A program made the position numbers and the translations under genes. 64,000 bases of DNA, taken from Ilumatobacteraceae bacterium. GTDB lineage: Bacteria > Actinomycetota > Acidimicrobiia > Acidimicrobiales > Ilumatobacteraceae. Shown here piece after piece: positions 8,861 to 16,429 of this stretch. Where the stretch lies: the NCBI GenBank assembly GCA_025463305.1, contig JAOBWK010000042.1, forward strand, positions 1 to 64,000, written 5' to 3'. Position 1 is the stretch's first letter; the number at the start of each line of letters is the position of its first letter. The notes under the pieces are model-generated. The model ran no database searches. It was not told the DNA's origin and saw only the letters and a list, made by a program, of their open reading frames with translations.

Positions 8861-9769
8861 TCACATCGCTGCGGTCGCACGGATCAGCACCGACGCCCAG
8901 GTCCGGAACGGCCGCCATGCCTCGGCGAGCCGCTCCAGCTCCACGGCCGTCGCCGGCCGGACGAGCCCGTAACGCCGGCCGACCGCCTCGAGCAGACGCG
9001 GCTCGTTGGTGGCCAGCGCGTCGGTGAACCCGACGGCCCGAACCGCGATCAACGCCGAGTAGAGCGGACCAATCCCCGGAAGCTGCTGCACCTCACGGGC
9101 TGCCTCGTCCGGGCCGAGCCGACGCAGGCGGTCGACGTCGAGCAGCCCGGCGTCAGCGGCTTCGGCGACGGCGTGCAGCCGCGCGACCTTGAGACCGTCG
9201 AGGCCGGGGAACGCGTCGACCCGGCGGAGCTCCCGCGGCGTCGGGAACGCCACCAGGGTCTCACCCGAGAGCTCGAAGGAGGCGCCATGTGCGGCCGAGA
9301 GACGATCACGGACGACGGCCATCTGCCGGCCCGGCCGCCGGGCGGAGATGATGCACCACGCCGCGGCCTCGTACGGCGAGTGGAACAGCGGAGGTCGCAG
9401 CCCGGGACGGAGCTGCTGCAACTCGGCGATCACGGGATCACGATCCGCAACGCCCGAGTACTCGTCGGTCGGATGGTCCGCCGCGAGCGACAGCACCCGG
9501 CAGACCTGCGTCACCACCGCGTTCGGTGGGCCGGCGTGGACGGCGATGTCCACCTCGTCGTCGCGCTGCACGACGGTGGCCGCGCCGTGGCCGGAGCCGT
9601 CGTCGAGGCAGAACGCGAACCGCATCGTGCCGTCGAACGCCGTCTGGTGGCGTTGGCCGAAGCCGAACATCGCCGACTCACGCAGCGAGAACGGACCGTC
9701 GGGCCGGATCGTCGTGATCGGGATCGTGGGGATCGCAGTGGGGATCGTCGTGGCGTTCATGCCGATCAT
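8861..9769 (-). CDS. HhH-GPD (AlkA-like) DNA glycosylase, catalytic Asp uncertain
   Basis: The 302-residue protein resembles DNA-3-methyladenine glycosylase II, which removes alkylated bases in base-excision repair. It has an N-terminal AlkA-like domain (PFSLRESAMFGFG) and the helix-hairpin-helix LPGIGPLYSAL (about 230-240). Where AlkA carries its catalytic Asp, this protein reads ATNEPRL (N255, E256), so the acid may be Glu or the enzyme may be altered. The first 20 residues are an Ile/Pro/Thr repeat that comes from a GATCGT-like DNA repeat. ATG at 9769 or 9760 is the start. A perfect inverted repeat lies just upstream. Confidence 0.72.
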   Translation of the reverse strand: MIGMNATTIPTAIPTIPITTIRPDGPFSLRESAMFGFGQRHQTAFDGTMRFAFCLDDGSGHGAATVVQRDDEVDIAVHAGPPNAVVTQVCRVLSLAADHPTDEYSGVADRDPVIAELQQLRPGLRPPLFHSPYEAAAWCIISARRPGRQMAVVRDRLSAAHGASFELSGETLVAFPTPRELRRVDAFPGLDGLKVARLHAVAEAADAGLLDVDRLRRLGPDEAAREVQQLPGIGPLYSALIAVRAVGFTDALATNEPRLLEAVGRRYGLVRPATAVELERLAEAWRPFRTWASVLIRATAAM

Positions 9770-9779
9770 CGTGCGCCGC

Positions 9780-9806
9780 TGAACCGGACACCATCTGTCC
9801 GGTTCA
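9780..9806 (-). promoter_or_regulatory. Perfect 11-bp inverted repeat, operator or terminator
   Basis: TGAACCGGACA and its exact complement flank the 5-base loop CCATC. The element lies between the stop of the DUF4097 gene (9853) and the glycosylase start (9769), both on the minus strand. It could terminate the upstream operon, although it has no T-run, or it could be an operator or structure over the glycosylase translation start. Confidence 0.5.
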
Positions 9807-9852
9807 CGAACGGCCGACTTCGACGCCGGACGGGTTGTCGGGGGCGCCGACG

Positions 9853-10605
9853 TCAGCCGGCGCGCTCCACCCGGATGTCGCCGGACACGCTGCGGAGGCG
9901 GAGCCGCACCGGGCGACGCTCGCCCGTGACCGCCGCCGGTGAGCCATCGGGCAGGCGGACCTTGCCGCTCATCGTCGAGATCTCCGGCTCGACGCGGATG
10001 CCACTCGGCAGGCCGACGCGGATGTTGCCGCTGACGGTGCGCACCGCGATCGTCGAGCCGTCGCACCGATCGATGGCCACCGATCCCGATGCCGTGCCCG
10101 CCTCCACGTCGCCCGAGGCGCGGTCGATGCGGACGTCGCCCGACGACGACGTTGCCTCGAGCCGGCCACCCACCGAGCGGATGACGATGTGGCCGGAGGA
10201 GCTGGACACCAACGCCTCGTCGCGGACCGTGCCGACGCGGACGTGGCCCGACGAGAGGCTCGTGTCGAGGCGGACGAGGTCGTCGGCCTCCAAGCCGCCC
10301 GACGACATCCGGGTGCGCAACATGCCGAGCGCACCTCGAGCAGACACCTGCACGGACGTGCCGCGCACCGTCACGTCGGTGCCGACGGGTGCGTCGATCA
10401 TCACTCGACCCGATCGGTTCTTGCGGCTCTGGCGCACGTTGATCATGTCGCCCATCCGGGACACGTCGACGTCGCCGGAGCCGTTCATCTCGGCCGAGAT
10501 GCTCACCACGCCGGACGCACCGGCCTGCACCGTGACGTTGCCGGAGGCGAGGTCGATCTCGATCGCGACGTGTCCCTCCACGGAGAATCGCTCGTCTCGG
10601 CGCAT
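9853..10605 (-). CDS. DUF4097 beta-strand repeat protein
   Basis: The 250-residue protein is almost wholly made of short repeats of the type SGNVxV, SGDVRIDRASGDVEAGTASG and SGHIVIRSVGG. This is the repeating pattern of DUF4097/adhesin-like beta-helix proteins. It has no signal peptide or membrane segment, so it is probably cytoplasmic. The ATG at 10605 is chosen because the repeats begin soon after. It lies 10 bases downstream of the ribbon-helix-helix gene, an arrangement common in actinobacteria. Its role is unknown. Confidence 0.8.
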   Translation of the reverse strand: MRRDERFSVEGHVAIEIDLASGNVTVQAGASGVVSISAEMNGSGDVDVSRMGDMINVRQSRKNRSGRVMIDAPVGTDVTVRGTSVQVSARGALGMLRTRMSSGGLEADDLVRLDTSLSSGHVRVGTVRDEALVSSSSGHIVIRSVGGRLEATSSSGDVRIDRASGDVEAGTASGSVAIDRCDGSTIAVRTVSGNIRVGLPSGIRVEPEISTMSGKVRLPDGSPAAVTGERRPVRLRLRSVSGDIRVERAG

Positions 10606-10615
10606 CGCTGCACCT

Positions 10616-11068
10616 TTACAGATCGAACGACTGGGTGAAGTTCTTGGTGCCCGCACCCTTGGTGCGGGCGCGCTTGCCGAGCGCCTCGACCACCCACGCG
10701 TTCACGGACTCGCCGGTGTGGCCGGCGGCGTCCTCGATCAGCTGCTTGAGCGAGGGCGGGAGGCGGAGGGTGATGCGCGCATCGAGGTCCTCGGCCGCCG
10801 AACGGCTGGCCGCGGCCGCCGGTCCCTCGGCGACGCGCACGCTCGGATCGCCGTCGCTGAGCACGACGTCGACGGTGTGCTCGGGCAGCTGGGCCCGAAC
10901 CTCGGCCGCCGCCTGCTCGGCGATCTCCATCGCCGCGATCCGGATCGACGGGGCGAGCGCCTCGATCATCTGCGCGACGGCCGCGTCGACCGCGGGATCG
11001 CCGTTGGAGAGCTCGCTCTGGCGGGACAGCGCGGCCTGCACGCTGTTGATGATCGGCTGGAGGTGCAT
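10616..11068 (-). CDS. Ribbon-helix-helix (HicB-antitoxin-like) DNA-binding protein
   Basis: The 150-residue protein has a C-terminal CopG/Arc-type motif: strand ARITLRLPPSLKQLIEDAA, then helix GESVNAWVVEALGKR (about 97-131), and a basic tail. The N-terminal half is an Ala-rich helical region. I place the start at ATG 11068, 8 bases after the stop of the small gene upstream. The longer open frame would overlap that gene and adds only a Pro/Arg-rich shadow sequence. No HicA toxin gene is adjacent. It probably autoregulates through the repeats at 11245-11273. Confidence 0.75.
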   Translation of the reverse strand: MHLQPIINSVQAALSRQSELSNGDPAVDAAVAQMIEALAPSIRIAAMEIAEQAAAEVRAQLPEHTVDVVLSDGDPSVRVAEGPAAAASRSAAEDLDARITLRLPPSLKQLIEDAAGHTGESVNAWVVEALGKRARTKGAGTKNFTQSFDL

Positions 11069-11076
11069 CGCTCGAC

Positions 11077-11202
11077 TCAGGCCCAGCGGTTCCGGCGGCG
11101 CTGGCGGTGGGGCCGCACGTCGACCGGGCGATGCCGGACGAGACGGCGGATCTGCTCGTGATGGATCGCGATCATCGTCTCGGGATCGATGGGTTGGAAC
11201 AT
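11077..11202 (-). CDS. Small basic protein of 41 residues, first gene of the RHH-DUF4097 operon
   Basis: This small ORF starts at ATG 11202 after a well-spaced GGAGGTG ribosome-binding site and ends at TGA 11077. Its product begins MFQPIDPETMIAIHHEQIRR and ends in an Arg-rich tail. The N-terminal helix pattern resembles short actinobacterial proteins of unknown function. It sits directly downstream of the repeat operator and 8 bases before the ribbon-helix-helix gene, so it is probably the first cistron of a three-gene operon. I infer no function. Confidence 0.6.
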   Translation of the reverse strand: MFQPIDPETMIAIHHEQIRRLVRHRPVDVRPHRQRRRNRWA

Positions 11203-11244
11203 GGGACACCTCCACATCGGAGCGCTGTCGTGACGACATCGCTG

Positions 11245-11273
11245 TGATGTCTTGATGATGTCACAATGATGTC
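11245..11273 (-). promoter_or_regulatory. Three TGATGTC iterons at 11-bp spacing, probable RHH operator
   Basis: TGATGTC occurs at 11245, 11256 and 11267, exactly one helical turn apart, and an inverted half (GACATC) lies at 11235-11240. Tandem phased short repeats are typical operators of ribbon-helix-helix repressors. The array lies 43-71 bases upstream of the small gene that heads the operon encoding such a protein. Confidence 0.65.
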
Positions 11274-11359
11274 AAGCTGTCAACCCCCGTCCTCCTCGCC
11301 CATGCGCGACGAGGCCGGCGGCGTCGTGATGACGTCGCCGGCCTCCAACGTTCAGCAGG

Positions 11360-12019
11360 TCAGCCCTCGGTGGAGCTGGGCGCGGTTCCGGTGGTCGCGG
11401 CCGGTGCTGGTGCCGTGCCCGGCAGCGATGGCACCCCGATCGTCGTCGGCTTCAGCGCGGCGCACTCCTCCGCGGTGCCGGGACGGGCATCGTTGGAGTC
11501 GAGGACGATGGCTGGGACCGCTCCCGTCACGGGCGTCAACGTCGGGCCGCCCGCCACGTTGCCCTCGGCGACGATGGTGCCGATCGTGACCGATCCGGCC
11601 GGCGGCGCGCCGGCCGTCTCGAGGCTCGGGCCTGTGCCGTCGCCGGTCCCGATCGTCACGCTGCCGGCCTCGCCGGTGATGAGCCCCGGCAACGGCTTCC
11701 CGTCGCCGTCGGCCGATGCGGTGGCGGTCACGACGCCGACGCTGCCGGCCTCGCCGGTGACGGCACTCGGCGCCGTGCCGGTGCCGGTGCTGACCGAGCC
11801 GACTGTGCCGACCACGCCGGGCGCGGGCAGGTCGACGTCGTCGTAGGTGCAGGTGATCGCGCCGTCGGCACCGGCGGCCATGGACACGATGGTGAGGGTG
11901 CCCTTGATCGGCGGGGAGGTGCTGCCCATCGCGTGCGACGTCACCGCCGCACCACCGCCGATGGCGGCCGTGGCCAACGCGATCGCACCGATCGCCGTGA
12001 GTTGCTTGCGTGCTCGCAT
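11360..12019 (-). CDS. Exported Gly/Ala/Thr-rich protein with short repeats
   Basis: The 219-residue protein starts with a basic N-terminus and a hydrophobic stretch ending near Ala30 (SHA), a likely Sec signal peptide. The mature part is low in charge and contains repeated segments such as TGEAGSV and GSVTIGT, with two Cys far apart and a Pro/Ala/Thr-rich tail. I recognise no family. It is divergent from the OmpR/histidine-kinase pair, and 11-bp spaced TTCAG repeats (in this gene's orientation) lie about 60-100 bases upstream, so it may be a target of that system. Confidence 0.65.
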   Translation of the reverse strand: MRARKQLTAIGAIALATAAIGGGAAVTSHAMGSTSPPIKGTLTIVSMAAGADGAITCTYDDVDLPAPGVVGTVGSVSTGTGTAPSAVTGEAGSVGVVTATASADGDGKPLPGLITGEAGSVTIGTGDGTGPSLETAGAPPAGSVTIGTIVAEGNVAGGPTLTPVTGAVPAIVLDSNDARPGTAEECAALKPTTIGVPSLPGTAPAPAATTGTAPSSTEG

Positions 12020-12080
12020 TCGAAGTTCCCTTCGTCAGGCATCGCGGTTGCGACGCATGGGCACCGTGCGCCACATCGAG

Positions 12081-12118
12081 CTGAACCCAAGCATGCACGG
12101 GACTGAAAACCGACTGAA
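12081..12118. promoter_or_regulatory. Phased CTGAA direct repeats between divergent genes, candidate response-regulator box
   Basis: CTGAA occurs at 12081, 12103 and 12114, that is in steps of 22 and 11 bases. Direct pentamers 11 bp apart are the usual pattern for OmpR/PhoP-family regulators. The repeats lie between the exported-protein gene and the OmpR-type regulator gene and read TTCAG-N6-TTCAG towards the exported protein. Related boxes lie at 39285-39311 and 51785-51813. Confidence 0.5.
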
Positions 12119-12160
12119 CGCAGGCCCGACGGCTGGCGCGCACCACCACGCCGACATCGC

Positions 12161-12166
12161 TACGGT
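12161..12166 (+). promoter_or_regulatory. -10 hexamer TACGGT before the response regulator
   Basis: TACGGT ends eight bases before the ATG at 12175. This spacing fits a leaderless or near-leaderless transcript. The CTGAA repeats would centre about 65 bases upstream of the start point. Confidence 0.45.
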
Positions 12167-12174
12167 GACCGCCG

Positions 12175-12849
12175 ATGCGGGTGCTGGTGATCGAGGACGA
12201 CGACGCGATCCGCAGCGTGCTCGACCGCGGCCTGCAGGCCGAGGGCTTCGACGTCGACCTCTGCGACGACGGGCCGAGCGGGCTGTGGAAGGCGCTCGAA
12301 GGTGGCCACGCCGCGATCGTGCTCGACCTGCTGCTGCCGGGTCTCACCGGCTACAAGGTCTGCGAGCAGCTGCGCGCGGAAGGCGTGACGACACCGATCC
12401 TGGTGCTGAGCGCCAAGTCGGGCGAGTACGACCAGATCGACCTGCTCGACTCCGGCGCCGACGACTTCCTCACCAAGCCGGCGAGCATCGCGCTCATCTC
12501 GGCGCGGTTGCGCGCCCTGATCCGGCGCGGCGCCACGATCGCCAGCAACCTGATCGAGCGGGGTTCGCTGCGCTACGACCTCGCGACGCGGTCCTGCAGC
12601 ATCGTGTCGGGTACGGGCGCCGACCTCGACATCGCGCTGACCAACCGCGAGGACCAGCTCCTGCGCCAGCTGCTGCTCGCCAACGGTGCGTGCGTGTCGC
12701 GCCAGGAACTGCTCGACGACGTGTGGGGCGCCGAGTCCGGGACCGACGCCTCGATCGTCGACATCTACCTCCGCAAGCTGCGCGCCAAGCTCGATCCGAT
12801 CGAGATCGAGAACGTGCGCGGCATCGGCTACCGCATCACCGCCCGATGA
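12175..12849 (+). CDS. OmpR/PhoB-family response regulator
   Basis: The 224-residue protein has a receiver domain (1-118) with acidic pocket EDDD at 7-10, phosphoacceptor Asp51 in VLDLLLPG and conserved Lys101 in FLTKPAS. A winged-helix DNA-binding domain follows (about 130-224), with NREDQLLRQLL and the C-terminal VRGIGYRI hallmark. It overlaps the kinase gene by 4 bases (ATGA), so the two form one unit. It is probably autoregulated through the repeats at 12081-12118. The signal is unknown; the putative target boxes point to envelope and redox genes. Confidence 0.9.
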   Translation: MRVLVIEDDDAIRSVLDRGLQAEGFDVDLCDDGPSGLWKALEGGHAAIVLDLLLPGLTGYKVCEQLRAEGVTTPILVLSAKSGEYDQIDLLDSGADDFLTKPASIALISARLRALIRRGATIASNLIERGSLRYDLATRSCSIVSGTGADLDIALTNREDQLLRQLLLANGACVSRQELLDDVWGAESGTDASIVDIYLRKLRAKLDPIEIENVRGIGYRITAR

Positions 12850-14117
12850 AGCGCAACCGACCGTTCCGGCCGCTGTCCGGCGTGCGCGGGCGCGTCGTGC
12901 TCACCGTGTTGGTCGTGACGGCCTGTCTCTACTCCTTGCTCGGCAGCATCGGCTTCCTGCACATCGCCAGCAGCGGACGCGATGCCATCCGCGAGCGGGT
13001 GTCGAACGTCGTCGATCAACTGGAGGCCGAGCTGCGCGGCGGATCCGGCACGGTGACCATCTCCACGCCGGACGGCGTGGAGGTCGATGCCGTCGCCGTC
13101 GGCGCGGACCCGTACGTGCCGAGCGATGACATCCGCGTCGTGCGGACCGTGCGGATCGGCGATCAGGACCTGAAGCTCGTCGGCCACGCATCACAGGCCC
13201 GGCTGACCGACAGCCTCCGCTCGCTCTACCGAGGGCTGTGGATCGGCGTTCCGCTGGCGGTGGTGCTGACCTCGGTCATCGCCGGGCTCGCGACGCGTCG
13301 GGCCCTTCGACCGGTGTCGGTGATCACGGAGCTGGCCGCCACCATCGGCGCCGGCGACACGACGATGCGCGTCCCCGTGCCGGACACCGACGACGAGATC
13401 GAGCAGCTCGCCCGAACGGTGAACGAGATGCTCGACCGGATCGCGGCCGGCCGCACGGCCCAACACCAGTTCACCTCCGACGCCGCGCACGAGCTGCGCA
13501 CCCCGATGATGGCGCTGCAGGGCGAGATCGAGCTCGCCCTGGGCGCGCCGGCCACCGCCGACGTCGCGTTCCTCCGACGGCTCGAATCGCTGGGCGACCG
13601 CCTCGCCCGCCGCATCGACGACCTCGTCCTGCTCTCCACGCTCGACGAGCAGCCGCCGCTCGATCGCCGCCCGGCCGACCTGCTCGCGATCGCCCGGACA
13701 GAGGCCGCTGCGATGCCGGCCGGCGACGGCGCCGTTCGGATCGACGTCGCCGACGGTGCGGTGCCGGCCGACGTCGATGCCCGGCTGATCGAGCGCGCCC
13801 TGCGCAACCTGATCGCCAACGCGTGTCGCCACGCGGCATCGACCGTGCTCGTCGGCACCTCGAGCGAGGACGGGACGCTGTGGGTGCACGTCGACGACGA
13901 CGGTCCGGGGATCCCGCCGGCGGATCGCGACGCGGTCCTGCGCCGGTTCGGACGGCTCGACGAGGCGCGTCACGCGGATGCCGGTGGTGCTGGGCTCGGT
14001 CTGGCGATCGTCGCGTCGGTGGCCCGAGCCCATGGCGGATCGGTCGTGGTGACGGACTCCCCGCTCGGCGGCGCGCGCGTGTCGATGTCGGTGGCAGGAT
14101 CGGCGGATGCCACGTGA
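12846..14117 (+). CDS. Sensor histidine kinase (HAMP, HisKA, HATPase)
   Basis: The 423-residue kinase has a first membrane helix at about 17-40, a short extracytoplasmic sensor region (41-130), a second helix at 131-149 and a HAMP segment (150-202). The dimerisation box HELRTPM carries phospho-acceptor His215. The ATP-binding domain shows the N box LIANACRHA, G1 DDDGPGIP and G2 GAGLGLAIV. The ATG at 12846 overlaps the regulator stop. The small sensor domain of about 90 residues gives no recognised ligand-binding motif. It is the cognate partner of the preceding regulator. Confidence 0.9.
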   Translation: MKRNRPFRPLSGVRGRVVLTVLVVTACLYSLLGSIGFLHIASSGRDAIRERVSNVVDQLEAELRGGSGTVTISTPDGVEVDAVAVGADPYVPSDDIRVVRTVRIGDQDLKLVGHASQARLTDSLRSLYRGLWIGVPLAVVLTSVIAGLATRRALRPVSVITELAATIGAGDTTMRVPVPDTDDEIEQLARTVNEMLDRIAAGRTAQHQFTSDAAHELRTPMMALQGEIELALGAPATADVAFLRRLESLGDRLARRIDDLVLLSTLDEQPPLDRRPADLLAIARTEAAAMPAGDGAVRIDVADGAVPADVDARLIERALRNLIANACRHAASTVLVGTSSEDGTLWVHVDDDGPGIPPADRDAVLRRFGRLDEARHADAGGAGLGLAIVASVARAHGGSVVVTDSPLGGARVSMSVAGSADAT

Positions 14118-14985
14118 CCTCAAGTTCGGCTGGCTGACGCCCGCCATCGGCAACCGTTGGAGCGATCACCAGCCGATCGTCGTGCACCAGGATCTGCACG
14201 TCCTGCCGACCGCGCTCCCACACTTCGACTCGCTGTGGCTCGCCGACCACTTCTACGGCTTCGACGCCAAGACCGATCCGTTCATGGAGGCGTGGACGAC
14301 GCTCACCTGGTTGGCGGCGAGGCACGACCACGTGATGCTCTGCCACCACGTGCTCGGTCACGGCTACCGACCGCCAGCGTTGACGGCGAAGATGGCAGCG
14401 ACCCTGCAGGTCCTGTCGGGCGGGCGGTTCGTGCTGGGCATCGGTGCCGGCTGGCGCGACCACGAGTACGCGGCCTACGGCTACGACTTCCCGAAGCCGT
14501 CCGTGCGGTTCGCGCAGCTGGAGGAGGTCATCACGATCTGCCGGCTGATGTGGACCGAGGACGAGCCGTCGTTCCGGGGCACGTACTTCCACATCGACGG
14601 GGCCTCCGCTCCGCCGCTGCCCGACCCGGTGCCGCGGATCTGCATCGGTGCCGCCGGCGAACGCATCGGGTTGCCGATGGTGGGCCGGCTCGCCGACCTG
14701 TGGAACGCACCGTCGCACGGCACCGACGACGACTGGATCCGCCGGCTCGACATCGTGCGCGCCGCGGCCGAGGGCGCAGGACGTGACCCCGCCGCGATCG
14801 AGGTGACGGTCACCCTCGAGCGGTCATTGCCGGAGACCGATGAGGCGTCGGAGCGCCTCGTCGCCGAGCTCGCTCACCGCGCCGATCTCGGCGCGCAGCA
14901 CTTCGTGATGGACTTCGGGCACCCGCCGTCGATGGAGCCGGTGCTGCGTTTCGCCGAAGAGGTCATCGCCCCACTGCGCGCCTGA
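14107..14985 (+). CDS. LLM class F420-dependent oxidoreductase
   Basis: The 292-residue TIM-barrel protein carries DSLWLADHFYGFDAKTDPFMEAWTTL-like family features, and GGRFVLGIGAGWRDHEYAAYGYDFP is the strongest one. These are typical of F420-dependent luciferase-like monooxygenases. The ATG at 14107 lies inside the last codons of the kinase gene (11-base overlap), so it is translated from the same transcript, although a functional link to the two-component system is not evident. The substrate is unknown. Confidence 0.83.
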   Translation: MPRDLKFGWLTPAIGNRWSDHQPIVVHQDLHVLPTALPHFDSLWLADHFYGFDAKTDPFMEAWTTLTWLAARHDHVMLCHHVLGHGYRPPALTAKMAATLQVLSGGRFVLGIGAGWRDHEYAAYGYDFPKPSVRFAQLEEVITICRLMWTEDEPSFRGTYFHIDGASAPPLPDPVPRICIGAAGERIGLPMVGRLADLWNAPSHGTDDDWIRRLDIVRAAAEGAGRDPAAIEVTVTLERSLPETDEASERLVAELAHRADLGAQHFVMDFGHPPSMEPVLRFAEEVIAPLRA

Positions 14986-15004
14986 CGCTGTCAGTGCTCG
15001 TGGT

Positions 15005-15979
15005 TCAGGAGTGGCTGCCGCGGTACGGGTGGAGGCCGTTGGCGGGGATGGTGCCGAGCTTGCCGGCGTTGAAGTCCTCGACGGCCTGCTGGATCTCGTG
15101 GCGATGGTTCATCACGAACGGGCCGTAGGTGGCGATCGGCTCACGGATCGGCTGGCCACCGAGCAGCAGCACCTCCATCGGCTTGGCGGTCGCACCCGAA
15201 GTCGTGTTCGTGATCGTCAGGGTGTCGCCCTCGCCGAAAACGACGAGCTGTCCGGCCTGCACCGGGCGCTGCTCGACACCGACCGTGCCCGAACCGTCGA
15301 GCACGTAGGCCAGCGAGTTGAACGCCGGGTTCCAGGGCGTGGACAGGCGGGCGCCAGGCGAGACGGTGACGTGGGCGACGGCGATCGGCGTGTGCGTGCT
15401 GCCGGGACCGGCGTGACCATCGATCTCGCCGGCGATGAGCCGCACGAGCGCGCCACCGTCGGGCGAGGCCAGCAGCGTGACCTGATCGCCTTCGAGGTTC
15501 TGGTAGGCGGGCGAGATCATCTTGTCCTTGGCCGGCAGGTTGACCCACAGCTGCACGCCGTGGAAGAGGCCGCCCGAGACCACCAGCGACTCGGGCGGGG
15601 TCTCGATGTGGAGGATGCCCGCGCCGGCGGTCATCCACTGCGTCGCGCCGTTCTCGATCACGCCGCCACCACCGTGGGAGTCCTGGTGCTGGAACGTGCC
15701 GTCGATCATGTAGGTCACGGTCTCGAAGCCGCGATGGGGATGCCAGTCGGTGCCCTTCGGCTCGTAGGGCGCGTACTCGACGGCGCCCATCTCGTCCATG
15801 TGGATGAACGGATCGAGCAGGCGTTGGTCGACTCCGGCGAAGGCCCGCTTGACCGGGAAGCCCTCCCCCTCGAACCCGCTCGGCGCGGAGGTGACCGACA
15901 CGACGCTGCGGTCGCGACTGGTCGGGCCCGGCACCGTCAGCTTGGTGAGTTGCAATGTGTCAGCGGTGATGGCCGGCAT
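15005..15979 (-). CDS. Pirin family protein (bicupin)
   Basis: The 324-residue protein has the pirin N-terminal cupin with the metal-binding pattern HMDEMG, DWHPHRGFETVTY and the His/Glu of HIETPPE, and a second C-terminal cupin (PIREPIATYGPFVMN). Pirins bind Fe and act as quercetinase-like dioxygenases or redox-responsive cofactors. The ATG at 15979 has a good GGAGG site. A perfect TTGCGTACGCAA palindrome lies 21-32 bases upstream and may be its operator. The length is slightly above the usual 290. Confidence 0.88.
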   Translation of the reverse strand: MPAITADTLQLTKLTVPGPTSRDRSVVSVTSAPSGFEGEGFPVKRAFAGVDQRLLDPFIHMDEMGAVEYAPYEPKGTDWHPHRGFETVTYMIDGTFQHQDSHGGGGVIENGATQWMTAGAGILHIETPPESLVVSGGLFHGVQLWVNLPAKDKMISPAYQNLEGDQVTLLASPDGGALVRLIAGEIDGHAGPGSTHTPIAVAHVTVSPGARLSTPWNPAFNSLAYVLDGSGTVGVEQRPVQAGQLVVFGEGDTLTITNTTSGATAKPMEVLLLGGQPIREPIATYGPFVMNHRHEIQQAVEDFNAGKLGTIPANGLHPYRGSHS

Positions 15980-15999
15980 GACGTCCTCCAGATTGTTCG

Positions 16000-16011
16000 T
16001 TGCGTACGCAA
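16000..16011 (-). promoter_or_regulatory. Perfect palindrome TTGCGTACGCAA upstream of pirin
   Basis: This 12-bp exact dyad stands just upstream of the GGAGG ribosome-binding site of the pirin gene. Its size and place fit a MarR- or HxlR-type repressor operator. No such regulator is adjacent, so the binding protein would be encoded elsewhere. Confidence 0.45.
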
Positions 16012-16036
16012 GGATCCAACACGACGCGTTCTCGAT

Positions 16037-16429
16037 CTATTCCGGATCCCGCTCCTGGAGGATCTCCCAGACGTTGCCTTCCGGATCGGCGATCAGCGCG
16101 AACGACGCGCCAGGACGGTGGTTGGTGACCGGGGTGTGCACGACGGCGCCCGCCGCCGTCGCTCGCTCCACCTCTGCCGCCGCGTCGTCGACGTGCAGCG
16201 CGCCGTAGCAGAACCCGCCGAACCGGTGCCACGGATCAGCGAGCTCGCGCCGTTCTGCCCCGGCGACGGGTTGGTAGATCTTGAGGGCGGCGCCGTCGCG
16301 GCGCATGCGGTGGACGACGCCCTGCGGGAACTCGAGGCGCTGCTCGACCGCGAAGCCGAGCCCGTCGCGGTAGAACGCGACCAGCCGCTCGGCATCGGCC
16401 GTCACGATCCCTGCCTCGAGCGATGTCAT
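16037..16429 (-). CDS. VOC (glyoxalase/bleomycin-resistance) family protein
   Basis: The 130-residue protein has the paired beta-alpha-beta-beta-beta modules of the vicinal oxygen chelate fold: EAGIVTADAERLVAFYRDGLGF at the N-terminus and ALIADPEGNVWEILQ at the C-terminus, with the metal-ligand Glu in WEILQ. The ATG at 16429 overlaps the stop of the methyltransferase gene by 4 bases. VOC proteins include glyoxalases, isomerases and dioxygenases, so the specific reaction cannot be named. Confidence 0.8.
   Translation of the reverse strand: MTSLEAGIVTADAERLVAFYRDGLGFAVEQRLEFPQGVVHRMRRDGAALKIYQPVAGAERRELADPWHRFGGFCYGALHVDDAAAEVERATAAGAVVHTPVTNHRPGASFALIADPEGNVWEILQERDPE

Noticed and set aside
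10616..11068. Possible HicAB toxin-antitoxin module
   Set aside because: The RHH protein resembles HicB-type antitoxins only in its DNA-binding part. No HicA-like toxin gene is adjacent, and the neighbours are a small basic protein and DUF4097.
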